The notes beneath the pieces were generated by a model. It saw only the letters and a program-made list of their open reading frames with translations, was not told the DNA's origin and ran no database searches. A DNA stretch of 64,000 bases from the NCBI GenBank assembly GCA_000507305.1, contig DF241170.1, forward strand, positions 1 to 64,000, written 5' to 3'. This DNA comes from Breviolum minutum Mf 1.05b.01 (Eukaryota; Sar; Dinophyceae; Suessiales; Symbiodiniaceae). Both the position numbers and the translations under genes were made by a program. This document shows, piece by piece, positions 12,574 to 25,800 of the stretch. Numbering within the stretch: position 1 is the stretch's first letter; the number at the start of each line of letters is the position of its first letter.

Positions 12574-12669
<96 letters not shown>
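12574..12669 (+). repeat. (CAT)n microsatellite
   Basis: About 32 uninterrupted CAT/ATC units. One frame is read as poly-His, but it is a simple repeat like the array at 4136-4211. Confidence 0.95.
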
Positions 12670-14990
12670 TTGCAAAGCAGCATCATCATCATGAGGACCG
12701 ATCATCCCCATTTGCATATGGAATACCATCAGCAAAGTGAATCTGATTGTTGTTCCGGTTTGTTTTCAATCCTTCCTGACATACTCCTGGCGGACCCTGC
12801 TTCTGTTGGGGTTTTGATGCATTGGCTTTTCTGTCATGTTCCCAGTCCTTTCTAGCTTTTTTGTCAAGAGTCAAGATGATATCAAGTCTAAATTTCCTTT
12901 CCTTTCAGTTTTGAAACCTTAAACTACACCATACGACAAAAAAACACAAAGGATTCTCAGGAATATTTGGGCCCAGGATTTTCTTCAGAGGCTTGGCGGC
13001 TTGGTTTTGTGTTTATTATTGTTTCTGGGTTTTATATACTCAAGTTTTTTGTTTTTTGGATCCGGAAGCTCTCATCGGCTACTAGGAGTGACAAAATAAC
13101 AAAACAACCCGAGGAAAACAGAAAAAAGCAAAAAAAACAATAAGACCAAAGGATTTTTCAGGAATGTCTGGGTAAGATTTTCCCACGTCCCATCTGGACT
13201 CAGTATGCGTAAGATGCAGAAATAGGCTCAGGATGGCGAAACAGGTTCAGATATGTTCAGATGCTATATCTTCTACACATGTGTTTTGATGTTGCGACCC
13301 CAGAAAGACACGCCCTTTTGCATCTATACCTGTACAGTGCAGGATTATGACAGTCAAGACTGGAGATAACCGTAAACCCTTCCAAAAGATTTGGCCTTAG
13401 TGTGGGCATCAGAGGTCTCAAGTGGTCTTGACCAGTGGTCTAGTGATCTTTAGCCTCTTGGCTGCATTGCCGGTTTGCAGGTTGCACCCATTGGCATGGC
13501 CCCTGTCGAGAACTCCTGGCTTCTAACTAATGCTGAAGGTTCTGCAGGAGTGCTTTCTGTAAGGCGTTGCCCGAGCTGGTGTCGGTGTGGTCCAGCACGC
13601 GGCGATGGCGCGCTTACTGCATGGAAAGAGGCTGGCTTGAAGCACCATATACTTCCTCCATTGTACCCCATTGCAAGTTCGCTCATGCACAGCAATATCC
13701 AAAAAGCCGTCCGGATTTGTAAGCTTTACAGGTCATTGAAAAAGGATGTGTTGACGGGAGACAAGGAAATCATTTGTGATTCTATGGTTCAGACACGGTG
13801 ATACACAAAGCGAAACGTAATCCAAGTCTATTTCACTTCTTGCTCAAACCATGCAGCTATTAGTAGCTAGACATACGCAGGGGATGTGACAGTGCTGGGG
13901 GCTTGCTCTGTATAGCCGCCATGGATTCTAGCCATGGAGTTGCTGAGCGTGGCATTGGTCGGCTGCACAGGCAGAGCTTGTAGATTTTTTCCCAGCTGTC
14001 GGATGTACTGCACAAGAGCATTTGGAATGTCCAATTCTGGCACTTGAGAGTCTCTTTCACGAAAACATATGCAGAAGGATATAGAAGGATCTCAGCTTGA
14101 ATTTCGCCTCTGTCAATTCTAAATCGTGTCTGGTAATTCCAGGTGTTGCTCATTTCAAAATTGAGCAAAATTGATCAACAGCCGAGGGCCTTTGGACTTG
14201 CCCCAAAAGTGTATATGTAAAAAACACCATTTCTAGCCCGTTCATGGACGAAATCCCACCTGGAATGTTGAAACCTTGAAAATAATTGGATGAGCTACAC
14301 CTATGATTGACTGCTGCCGGATTCTTGCATCAACACTGTGTTATTGTAGGAATTGGGAAATATAAGACGTGGTGCGATTGGAGAAGTGAAAAGGACCACT
14401 TTGTTTGCTTAGTACGAAGCTTGTTTCTACTGTTAGAAGAAGCAAAGAAGGAGGACCGGACACCAGTACATAATCTTTTGTTCCTCCTCCCTGCTGTCCC
14501 CCAAACGGTTTACTGTTTACTGTTGGGGTTCTCAATGCAACCTAGATATGTTCGGCACGGTGTTGGTGGTTGTGTTGGCATTTGTCTCCTCTTGTGATGG
14601 CTGTGTCCGCCCCTCTGGGCGCTTGTTTCCCTTTGTCTCCTTTTGTTGGTCTCTCCTTTTTCTTTCGTTTGCCTCCCAGCCTTGATTAGTAGGAACAATA
14701 GTCCTCGTAGTGGTCGTCGTCGTGGTGGTCGACCAGCATCGACTAGACCAGTAAAAAGACGTGGTCTGGTGCTGGTTGTGTTTGTTTTCGCCGAGTCGAG
14801 ATTTGGAAAAGGGCTGCTTTTGGTGCAAGTCCTTTGACCGTAGAACCTCAAACGGTACTTATGTGTTTCTAGCGCCTATATAACTTGTGGGCCCCAAATA
14901 GCAAGTGATCCCCCAAGCTCAGCTGGAGTTCTACCATGGGGTGTAAAGCCCCAATCATTGCAGCATCGTAGCAACACTCAGTCAAGTCAA
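12670..14990. other. No supported gene
   Basis: Mixed sequence. A 108-codon plus frame (13475-13801) is the longest open stretch, but the opposite strand is equally open across its first half and no domain is visible. The 14510-14850 part is a Thr/Arg-rich translation of a degenerate GTC/GGT repeat. Confidence 0.3.
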
Positions 14991-14991
14991 G

Positions 14992-15285
14992 TCAAGGAAC
15001 ATCAATGACCACATCATCACTATCACCATCACCATCACCATCAGAATCATCATCACCGATGGCACTATAGATAAACACTCTCACTTTGCGTTGCACTTGA
15101 AACATCGAGAGTGAAGGCACTGGCAAGACGTCACTGGCACAAAGTGCCAGCGCTGGGCGAGATTTCCAGCTGGAGGCAGCTAGAAGCAAATCGTAGGCAA
15201 AGCTATATCTCACATGTCTGCTCCATCCCACAAATTGGGCACTCAGCCTGCAACTGACATTGCAGCATAAGGATAACAAGCTCAA
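14992..15285 (-). CDS. Possible C-terminal exon with acidic tail
   Basis: A 97-codon minus-strand frame ends in an Asp-rich tail (GDDDSDGDGDGDSDDVVIDV) followed by a stop at 14992-14994. The upstream part is mixed in composition with Cys and aromatic residues. The acidic tail comes from a degenerate ATC/ACC repeat, so it may be chance. The product is unidentified. Confidence 0.3.
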   Translation of the reverse strand: MSLLSLCCNVSCRLSAQFVGWSRHVRYSFAYDLLLAASSWKSRPALALCASDVLPVPSLSMFQVQRKVRVFIYSAIGDDDSDGDGDGDSDDVVIDVP

Positions 15286-15289
15286 GGTC

Positions 15290-16560
15290 TCGTTGGTCTT
15301 ATTGGTTCAAGGTGATGACTTGGTTCAATAACTTTTTGTGCTGTAGACGCAGACTGTAAACACTAATGCAAGAATACTGTCCACAAGGAATCAGCGAGAA
15401 GATGACGAAGATGCATTAGTAATCAGGTATAGTCAGGTTAGGAATGCGACGGTTGGTGGGTATTGCGTCATTGCCTCAGCACATTGAGGCAGCTGCAGTT
15501 TCGCGTGCAGGTCCTACTCTGAGCTCAAGGTGACATGGCAGCGAATAACAGAACTTTTCTGGGCAAAGCAATATTCTAGGGGCGAGGATGGGGCGAAGAA
15601 TGTCTTGCTTCTTTATTGGCTTTTTGGAATATGCAGCAAAGTGCTGTTGTGGTAGGGGCAGGATGCAAACTGGATGATGATAGGCATGCGTTCAACCAAA
15701 CAGCAAGAAAAGCACGACCCTTGCAGAATCTTTTGACAATTGACAAGAAGCTCATCGTTGCCATTAGTGACATAGTTCTAATTTCTGCCTTGTAATTGCA
15801 ATGTTTAGGTCAACAAATCACGATTAGGGCGTCAAATTTGAGATTCGCCAGCTGGTAACATGTGCATGTCTTGAAGGCGCCATCAAGCCTTGCTTGGTAC
15901 TGGGATGCGAGTAGACCTTTGGGAGGCACCCACATGGGAGTTGACGTTGGACCCAGAGAGCCTCGCACTGCAGATCAGAGTTTGACCTTCCAAGCTTTTT
16001 TATATACATGTTACTTGTTCCTTTTTTTGTCGCAGAGCCAAGTCCTTTCAACCATGAGCTATGGCATGTCGAGACATCCATAGATGTGGCACCTGACAAC
16101 TGAGTGTGATGAAACATGAGACTTCACCAGTGGCAAAGGCTGCAGTACAATTTGGCAGTAGAAAACACTGTCAATCCGGCTGTCGATCAAGCGTAACCTA
16201 AAGACACCTTGTTACGCTTCGCAAAGCCGGCGATGTACCCGAGCACAAGACCCTACTGTCGGTGTTGGGTTAGCTATCCACTGCTTTGTGTCCAAATCGG
16301 ATAGGCTTGCTATATGTTGTTCTACGTCAAAGTCTGGTAAAAGGTTTGCTATCTATCACTTGGAAATCGTTTGCGCTAGAGTCCAGCAGGTTTACTTGTG
16401 GACGGCTTTCCAGTCAACAGTCAAAGTCCAGTACATGTGCCGTTGTCGTTGTCGCCGTCATGGTTGTCCGCATTGTTGTTGCGGCGTCGTCGTCTGCTGG
16501 CAAACCATCCAACAAGATCAGTGTCTTTTCTCTTTTCACCCTCCCCCAAACCCATTGCAG
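15290..16560. other. No supported gene
   Basis: Short frames only. The tract just before 16560 is pyrimidine-rich and ends CCCATTGCAG, a good splice acceptor for the exon-like sequence that follows. Confidence 0.3.
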
Positions 16561-16688
16561 GTCAGGATACGGCCCACGGCGCTGCCCACGATGTGCAAGC
16601 CGTAAAGGAAGCGGTTGTCTCGCTGAAAGGTTCCACGCGCCGAAAAACGCTTTTTATGGCCCCGGAAAACCAAAAAAACTTGCAATGA
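16561..16688 (+). CDS. Possible exon, unidentified
   Basis: After the acceptor-like CCATTGCAG, one frame reads QDTAHGAAHDVQAVKEAVVS and continues polar and helical to a TGA at 16686-16688. The acceptor, the composition and the absence of repeats favour a genuine exon. No partner exon or domain was recognised. Confidence 0.3.
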
Positions 16689-16969
16689 TCCGACACTTTT
16701 TCGAGTGTTGCCCGGGGCTAAAAAACATAGTTGTGCTGCGGCATGGATTCTTGTCAATCAAGTATACCTTCTACTGAATTTCACCTTATAATTAGGAGTG
16801 GGAAATTCGCATCTCTGACTTTAGTGCTACTTATAACTTATATCTACTTATTGATTTTATGGGAATTGTGCCATCTCCATTGAAAACATCATCAGGTTCA
16901 AAGGCACTTGTTGCAGTCAACCCCTTTTTGTTCTGTTCAAGCCACCTCTTGCAATGTGCGGAAAACAAA

Positions 16970-17370
16970 TGCTTGAATAGTTAATGGATTTACGGTAAAG
17001 AACTGTTTCATATCTTATCATATCATCTGATTGAAAAAATCAGTTGATGACTTTGGAAAAATGTTTCAGCTTTTATCATCTGCTTTTAAAGAAAAACCAT
17101 TGATTCTGCGCGGATTGACATTGGTAAAGAACTGGTTTGTCTCTGTCTGTCAATACAGGCAAATGAATATGCTTTTTGAAACTAGTCAATGAATGTGGTA
17201 GAGAATTGCTTTATCTCTGACAATCTGCTTTTTCAATAAAGGTAAACAAATCTGTCGAAACTGATAGTTAATGAGTTTGGTCAAGAATGGTTTCATCTCT
17301 TACAATCTACTTTTCCAATAAAGGCACATCATTTGCTTATTGAAAACAGTTAGTGAATACCGTACAGCTT
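16970..17370 (+). repeat. Degenerate minisatellite, period about 80-85 bp
   Basis: Four to five diverged copies share the order: GAAAC-AGTTAATGA..., ..GGTAAAGAAC or variants, TTTCATCTCTTACAATCT, then CTTTTTCAATAAAGG. The clearest boundaries are at about 17179, 17258 and 17341. The copies are imperfect, so this is an old tandem array. Confidence 0.65.
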
Positions 17371-17399
17371 AGTTTCCCCCTTACAATCCATATACAAAA

Positions 17400-19660
17400 T
17401 TTCAAACAAGGTAAAGACTTGGCTGTGCTTACGGATTTTTCCCTAGCAATAATTATATAAGTAGATCAGAATTACCCAGGCAAAAATACGTAAAAATGTT
17501 CTACTATTTTTGTGGGGCCCCCTGCCCCGCTTTTGGGAATTGTCGAGTCAAACATGATTTTGCCACCTCGAAAACAGCAAGTCCTTAGAAACACGCTGGG
17601 GACATAATTTTGAAGCGGTATTTGGGATGTTTTGTCCATGCAAGGCCATTTGGGATTGCCTTGCCATTGAAAAAGACATCACATGCCAAAAGATTTGCTC
17701 GGAATACAGACAATCTTATTTAAGTATCGCAAATGCTTACTCAGCGGTATTTTCCTCAGCTCTTTGCCTCTTAGCTTCCTAGAAGCTTTTGAGAAAAACA
17801 CCCGGGTCGAAGGTAAACAGCGCATTGTGCTGCAGTGTCCTGACGGATTTCTCGTGCCTTCTTGGCTTCAGGCTTTCTAAACTCAACAAAAGCTTGATAG
17901 AACCGACTGGGTAGGTAGATTCGTTGGTTGTTGCTGCTGCCAAGGACTCATTTTGCTCGAGGTTGTGATGGTGTGATCTTTGTAATGGACTGTACCAGGT
18001 GCAGTGCAGAACATGAAACTGCAACAGAACCAAGAACAGACACACGACTATAAACTGCGCCTCTGTCGATCAGAAGCATGTACGGTATTTTCAACACGGA
18101 TACAGGCAACAGATTCTGCCAGTGTGTTGCAACTAAGTTGCAAAGGTGGAAAGGTGAAACGGGGCCGGGTGATATGTATTGAGGTGTGTTAAATTAGTCT
18201 TTCACCTTGGAAGAACATCACTGAAGGCGGCAGACAGTCGACGAGGTGCTGGCACACTGGCTGCATGTGGCGCGCTATCATTGCGCTGCAGAGGCGATGT
18301 CAGTTGGAAGGGGGGAGGATGGACCTTCAACGCAACGCCGTCGAAAGAGTTGCTGGAAGGTCAGATCGAAATATTCTAATTGAAATGCAAATGTGTAAAT
18401 CGTATCGTGATAGTTCATTGCCATCATTGCATATGATAATGATTGGGGGAGCCAGGCAAAGTTTGGCTTAGTTCGGAGTGTGACTTGTTATAGTGCAGGC
18501 AGACGCACATACGCACACATAGATTCTACAAACACAAAATATTTGTTTTCATATCAAATAGAAGAGAATATAGAAAGATATCTAGTAGATAATACTTGCA
18601 ACGTTTATTGATTGTTCTATATTGCACATATAGTCATATAGTGAATGCATATACGCTACATATAAATGCACATATTAAAGTTTCTGAATCCTATATATAC
18701 TGTTTATTTTTCATCAAATCTCAATTTGATACCTTTATCTTTTCTGAAGACAATAAAATCATAAATCATATGTATCACTTTGCCTTGTAAATACTTCACA
18801 TGTTATCTACCTACATAGATAGAGTTTGTTGAACTGCAAAATATGATCTATTACATCTTTTAATTAAACATCCATTTTACATGTCAAACATTGCATGTTT
18901 TGCTGTTTGTTTTGCATAAATGGGGGTGCGTGGGGGGGTTGGTTGGGGATGCTGGCCCATCTACATGGACTATGTGTATATATATATAATATTTGTATAT
19001 AAATATATCTCCATGATATGTGCATTTTTTCTTTTACAAAAACACGTAATTGAATACACTACACATATGATACAAAATTAGAAACACAAAATGTGATATT
19101 GTATACTTTAAGATCAAAAAATATTAGACACTCTTCTTACTCTAATGCAATCAAAAAGAGTCTTGTAAAAAATATAATTCAATATTGAATAATTTGATTT
19201 ATTGTTGTATAATTTTTAATCTAGTCAAATATCTATTTCATTAATTCTTTGACTTACATTATATGATATCGCGTTTATCATTTGTTGCAAGTATAAGATT
19301 TTAATCTTGAGATACAGGTATGTATATCTATATTATATCATTGCCAAACATATATAATATATATGTTTCTTAAATAGATTTATGTTTAAGATCCTGTCAC
19401 GCTGGGCAACGCTATGGGTGCAGAAGGTGCTTCCTTGTCCGCTTGCTTTCGTGACCTTGCTTCTTCTGTTGCCTGTCTCTTCCACTGCTTGAACAGATTA
19501 ATTGATCCAATTGTGTTTCTTGGTCCAGATTTCTCTTTGGTTCACGGCCTCCAAAGGTCAGCCTAGCATTGACCCTCTCATCAATGCTCAAAAACAATTA
19601 GTTGTTGATTCAGATTTTGGATTCCAATTTCAAAAGGTAATTAGGTAGCTCATAGCGTTT
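17400..19660. other. No supported gene; strongly AT-rich in 18.5-19.4 kb
   Basis: The second half is very AT-rich with ATATAT runs. Frames at 17683-17880 and 18179-18379 are short and lack motifs. This may be the upstream flank or first intron of the kinase gene. Confidence 0.3.
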
Positions 19661-19690
19661 GTGTGAAGTCCTGTTTGATGGTTCAAGCAG

Positions 19691-19816
19691 AAGCGTTCTG
19701 CCGGGTCTTGCATCGATTTCCTCTGTGTTTTTGCATTTGGAGCGTTGGCAGGCGCCCTTTCTCTTCATCGGCGCCAAGGGCGACTTGGCCTCAGAGGCAC
19801 GCAGAGTCAGGATAGG
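19691..19816 (+). CDS. Kinase gene: possible transmembrane exon
   Basis: After the acceptor-like TTCAAGCAG, the frame starting AAG CGT reads a Ser/Cys-containing lead and then IDFLCVFAFGALAGALSL followed by HRRQGR. This is a hydrophobic helix with a basic stop-transfer flank. If it belongs to the kinase gene, the kinase would be a membrane protein with the catalytic domain on the side of the basic flank. Its linkage to the downstream exons is inferred from strand and proximity only. Confidence 0.4.
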
Positions 19817-22800
19817 GTATCAATGTAGATATGCCGCCCTTACTGTGTCCTGCTTGAATACTGTTTGTGTCTTCAATCTCTTGCGTTGCACGCGCCAATC
19901 GAAAGCCAAGTTGATGGACATTTTACATTCAATCCTGGCTTTGTGAGGAAGCAGAAGCCCTCAAGTTCCGCCTCCACAAGCTGGAACTCCCAGCTTTGGT
20001 AGGCAGACGTTTTTCAGCTGTCAGCCCATACAAGTGGACACAACAACACCCTGTGTTCAACGTTTTCGCCGCCAAAGAGGCAGCTGCCTATTGCCTTCCT
20101 TTGCAGTAGAGGCTTTAGAGGAACTTTTACAGTTGCATCAACACATTGGGGGGCGGCCAAAGACGCCGTTGCTGGCCCCACTGCCACCATTGAAATTACC
20201 ACAGGCCGCGCAAATGACAAGACTTCAACTGCAAACGCCGCAAAGACACCAAGAGATGTGTGAGTCATTGCTGAGCTTTTTTTTTGCGGGGTAAGCCGAC
20301 CTTTGTTCATTTGTCAAAGGCCTTGTGTGTGCCTCAAGCTGTGCCAACTGCAGCTGCGGAAGCTGCGGGCCCTCATTCGCAGTCACAGTATTTGCCACCC
20401 ACGGCCTTGACACTGTCCAGCCCAAGCTTTCCCGGCGCGGGGACTGGCCACCAGGCGCACAAACCCACCAACACAGATTTTTTTTCAATGCTTGTCTTCA
20501 AGCCACCAATACTATGCCACATTGGACGTCAAATGATTGCTGAGAGTTGAAAAGTGGAGAATCACATGATGGACCTGATGGCCATGTTACTGATTATGAA
20601 ATACCATGAGCCTGTGGCACTTTAGGCTCCACGAACTTTGCGGACCAAAGTAGCAGCAGCAGTGCCTAAGTGGCAGATTCCTGCAGGCATGATCAAATGG
20701 GCGGCAAGGGTGTGGCTCTTGTTTGCTACCCGGCGTAAGAGATTCAAACGGAACATACAGTTTGAGTGTTTTTCGTACAGTTTAAGGCAGTTGATTTTGC
20801 TCTAGGGTTGCTGTGCTGTTTCATTGGCTGAATTGCCACAGATGCAGGTGAATTGACCTTCTTTGAGCGGCTGGACTCAGAGCCAGAGCGTGGTGGTCGA
20901 AGCCCTGCGGTCTATGCCAGTTGGAAAGGGATGCCAGTGGTGGCAAAGCGGGTTGTCTCGTGACTGCAGATATCCCTGTAGCCAAATAGTGCATATCATA
21001 GGTCTCCCCACAGACAACTGTTAGAATGATCCACCCACGAGTACTTGACCAAGGGGCATGGCCTGCTGCTTGCTCGGGCCAAGCAGGATAAAGATCGTTT
21101 GCAACGCCTGCTGTCAGAGCTGCACAGCAACTGCTGTTGCTTGGCTTCTCTGCCTGAGGTTTCACTCTGCTGAAGAGTCTTCAGTTTGGTCTAAAGCTAA
21201 TCGCATTCAGTTCGTCAAGAACCATTTATAGAATTGATCATCTTCCTCCGTCCAAAGGTTTACAGACTGTTAGACCAGCACCCATAAGTTACTCGTATGT
21301 GTCTTCCGCGATGTTGCTCTGTCACCGAAGCAGCGAACAAATGTACGATTCAATGCACGGTGCTGGCTGCGCCCAGATGTAATCTTGAAGGGATTGGAAT
21401 GGTTCTAACCAAAGTAGTGGCAGCCAGGGTAGATGAACATTCATGGTCATTTTTAGGAGGTTGCTTCGGTGTAGTTGGGACTCTTCCATTGCGAGGAGAG
21501 TGTAGGTGGATGGATTGTCCCTCTTAGATTAGTGTTGAACATATGCCTGGAAGTACTGCACCACAGTGCCAAGGGCCGTTTAGTAGGATCTGTGTTTGAG
21601 TGGTCCAGTTTGATTGACTTGCCCAAAGGGGACGCGGGAAATGTCGTGACTCAGGTCCGCACCTGGCAAAGTTCTATGGTGCCTGTTTGGCAGAAGATCC
21701 GGTATCACTTGTCATGGAATATATGCCAGGTGGAGACTTGGAGAGATATCTCAGGAGAGCGAGAAGTTGGCTGCGAAGTCGGAGAAGTCGGCAAGTTGGT
21801 TTGACTCTTGTACAGTGCACGACAGATTTGATTCAATACAGCGTACAAAGACATACGAAGTATTCGACCCAAGGTTTCAGCTTAGATCAGAGCTTGGTGA
21901 TTTTCTCAGCTCTTGGCCAGGAGCAAGCGCTCTGAAAACCACAGACCATGGATACCACCAAGGCAAGGCGTGAATTTTTGTGAGTCTTGAATTCAACACT
22001 TTCGTGGCTCCGCAACGCCAGGGAATTGGTCTTCAGCTGGGCGATCAGTTGCTCAAGCGCCATGGCCTACTTGGCTCAGTTGCGACCATCTGTGGCGCAT
22101 GGCAACATCAGGCCTTCCAATTTGCTGCTGTGCAACATGGCGATGTTTTGGCCGCGGCAACCGCAATTGATGGTGTATGATTAGAACGAATCGCTTCACC
22201 TTTTTGTCCTGTAGATGTAGAGTCTATGAAAAGAGCTACTTTGCGTTTTGTGTAGCTTTCACATTTCAGAGCTATGCATAGAGATGAGTCTAAGGCACAA
22301 GTCTGGCATTGCGGCTGTCGCCATGTGGTGCTTTGTCCCCAGTGGAACATCGGCACCAGGTCCTCCACGGGAGTGACGCTCCAACCAACTCACATCGAAC
22401 TCACAGCTGGAGCTGAGATCGTACAGACTAATCCCTCCAAATGCTTCGCACACTGGTATTCCAGGAACATACCAGTACGAGTGACTTCTCTGCTCTTTAT
22501 TGTCAACATTGTCATTGCAAAATTGTGCAAACCCTTCCGCGGCATCAAGCTAGGCTCCCAGACTCCAGAATGTTCAATGACGGCCCCTATTGCTTCCCCT
22601 AGTGCCTATAGGGCCTATGGACAGTCGCTCGGTTTCAGTTTGACCGTTCCCGTCTTTTGCAAGGCAGATGTTGGTGCAGAAAGCCTGGAGAGCTGCTTGT
22701 ACTCGCCCCCTGAGGCTGAGACTCTTTTTGGGCCAAGTTTGATGCAAAGAAGCCACAGAGAGAGACAACTACAAGGTAAAACAAGTCAACTTTTCAAAAC

Positions 22801-25800
22801 AAATACTGTAGTGTAGATGGGACTGAACTAGGATGAGAGAACTGAGTTTTTTTGAAAGGAACTCGAATGGCAGCATATTGTGGGAGCTTGTGAAAGCGAA
22901 TCCAAACTAGTCACATATATCTACTGTATATATAAGATAAGTTTTGTAGTTTGCTGACCTGTGGATTTCCAAACAAAAAAAACTTTCGAGGCGTCATCCA
23001 TCCTGCAGAAATTGAGAGTTGGATTCAAGTTTGCACTGGCAATCAAGCCAAGAGTCCAAGAGGCAGAAATAAGATGAAACAAGTAGGCCAGCGATGAGAC
23101 AAGTGTACAGTGCATCGAGGTAGATACAAGGCCCTTACTCAGTCAATGGTCGCCATAACTTCTCTCAATTCTTTTCCCCGAGCCACTAATACTTACGTGC
23201 AGGTTCTGCGCAAAGAAGCGGCTGAGGAGCTTCTCCAAACTACTTGCAGTTGGTCTTGATCAATCAGATTGATTGTGGCACCCATGGCAGTCTGGCGACA
23301 TATTTATGAAGCAACATTGGCACAATGATGATCCAAATCATTGAAGGTTGACACAACTGAAATGATGTAGGCATTGTTCAACTTTGTGTACTATGTGAGC
23401 GGCGTTTGCGTAATTTTATTTTGAGCTTTTTTCCCGCAGGAACAAGTCATTGCCGCAGACGTTTTTGCGCTCGGACTGGTTCTTTGGATGATGTGTACAG
23501 GAGTGAGATTGATGCGTGATGGGCAGCCAACGTTTGACACGTCAGTGCATGCAAAGCAGATGCAACCATTCAAAATTGGCCTGTAAATTGAAGCAGGGTG
23601 CCTCCATCCAGTATATATGTCCCTTCAAGCATTGTTGACTTCAAGTAGGGCTTGCCGGGCTTGCCGTTTCAACTAGGAATTTGCATGGTATGACTCTATG
23701 ACATGAGTGTGCAGTGTGCATCTATGTGAACCAATTGAGAATCAGGAGCTCGGCCACTGCAGCATTTGGACAACGATGGCCTGCACAAGCCGCCCGAACA
23801 TGTGATGAAGGCTTCCTGCAGAAGGAATGTTTTGTGGATGCTTAAGATACTGAAGAAAAGCTATTGGCTTTCTTCTTTCCTTGTTTTGCTCTCGTTTTAC
23901 AGAGTGTGAAGCATGACTGATGCCTAGCAGTCAGACTTTGCAACAGAAACCGCCTGAAAAGCCTGGGCACTCGAATGTACCTGCTCTACAGGCATTCAAA
24001 AATGGACAAGTTCCGCGACCAAGACTTGCTGATGCTCGGTGATCTGAATGGTTTAGGACATTTGGGTCTTATAATCTCATATCATATGTTTCTAAAATGC
24101 ATTGCAAAGCCAAAGCTTTCACGTATTTATCCAGCTCCGAGCAGAAGTCTCGGCAAAGGCAAGTACGAAGAAAGACTCCAACGAAGGACGAAGGGCCAGA
24201 ATAGGATAAATAGGTGGCGGAATGGAGACTCAAAAATCGCACAAGTTTCAGCTAGATCAGCGTGTCTGTCTGAGGATGTTTCTCAAGGGCGTCAAATGCA
24301 GCAGCTGATTAGCAAGGCTGGCACTTCACCACATATATTATCTGTATCGATACTATATGTATATATATATATATATTATGTATGTAAAGAGTTTGTATTT
24401 ATATATATGTATACATACATACACATGTGTGTATAGAGTTTGCTTTGTTTGGAAAGATGATTTGAGCATCCAAAGCTGCAGCTTAGCGACCAAGCCGCAG
24501 ACACAGAGGGATCGGTGTGGAACGACTTAGCTTGGGCTTAGCAATTCTCAGTCAAACCCAGAAAACTAAGAAAGCAAAAAGCACCCTCAGATGCAAGGGA
24601 AAAGAGCAATGCATGTACTTCCAAAGGTGATTTTACATCATGCCCATCTGCAGACTGTTTTTTTTCTTAAGTATTATTAAGTATGCTTTTAAACATTTTT
24701 CGCAAGGTTCTGGGTTTTGAATGATCAATATTTGTTGTAGGGAGACTCTTGCTGTGCTCTCGCGGCCTCAGACGTTCCTCAAACTTTGTCTTTTGTCCTT
24801 GCACAAAAGCATCTACGAAAATAGAGAACATCTCCAGAGTTTGCCAGACACCAACGGCGATACGTTACAACTTTTGCACAGCTTGCATCGTTCCCGCTCG
24901 CGCAGATGTGAATTAACTTGATCAACCATGAAGTCTTTTTTGCGCAAAAAGACATGACCTTTTTTGGGTGGAAATTTGCAACATGCATTTTCGGCGACTC
25001 TTGCTAGCATGTGTACATGATCATTTGCCACTACTTTCATCCACAATGCACATGGACAAGTATGGAATGGAACATGTGAAAATAGAATGATTAGCTTGCG
25101 AAGCAAAATATTGAGATATATATATATATACACACATTAACACATATAATATATATGTAGTATAATATAAACGCTGTTTTGAGACAGTAATCGTATCTTT
25201 TGCTCAACTTTGATTGGATCATGCAACTAATCAGTGTCAAACTCTCTTTATTTTAGCAGGTACCCAAGGCTGCATTTCAGGAACGTTTGACGTGCGCAGA
25301 GCGCTTGCAATGACATTTGCCCACAGCCCCATGATCTCACCGGTGACAACTTCAAAACCATTTCTAGTTCTTCACGTTGCCGGGGGACTTCTGCAAGCAA
25401 GCTAGACAACACGCTAAAAAAGACGGTTGACACCTCATTGAACCATGTGCCAAGCATCTTATTGGGACATTGGTTGGATTTTGTGATTATTCAGTATTAA
25501 ATATTGACAAGGTGCATGTTTTGCATGAATGATTGGATTACCTCGCATCTAAAGAATTATGCATGGCCTGAATTTCAAACCTGTCTCGCCACAACCTTCG
25601 GTTGCACAGCAAGAAGGGACAAGATCTGCCGAATTTCCAGCATGAGGTCGCTTCGGTTGTGATTCAGATGCAACTGCAACTTAACTGCTCAACTTTGATG
25701 CGATTCAATTCTGGAACCTTCTCACTTTGGGAACTCATCTCAGTACTTGTGATGTTGGTCTTCAACAAGCTCGAAAGGAAACTTCAAACATGTTCGGAAT

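Noticed and set aside
12448-12855. ORF with a poly-His run
   Set aside because: The run is the (CAT)n microsatellite. The flanking codons carry no domain, and an equivalent array at 4136 reads as poly-Ser.
14643-14837. Arg/Gly/Val ORF reading RSGRRRGGRPAST
   Set aside because: It is produced by a short degenerate GTC/GTG repeat, and the opposite strand is equally open.
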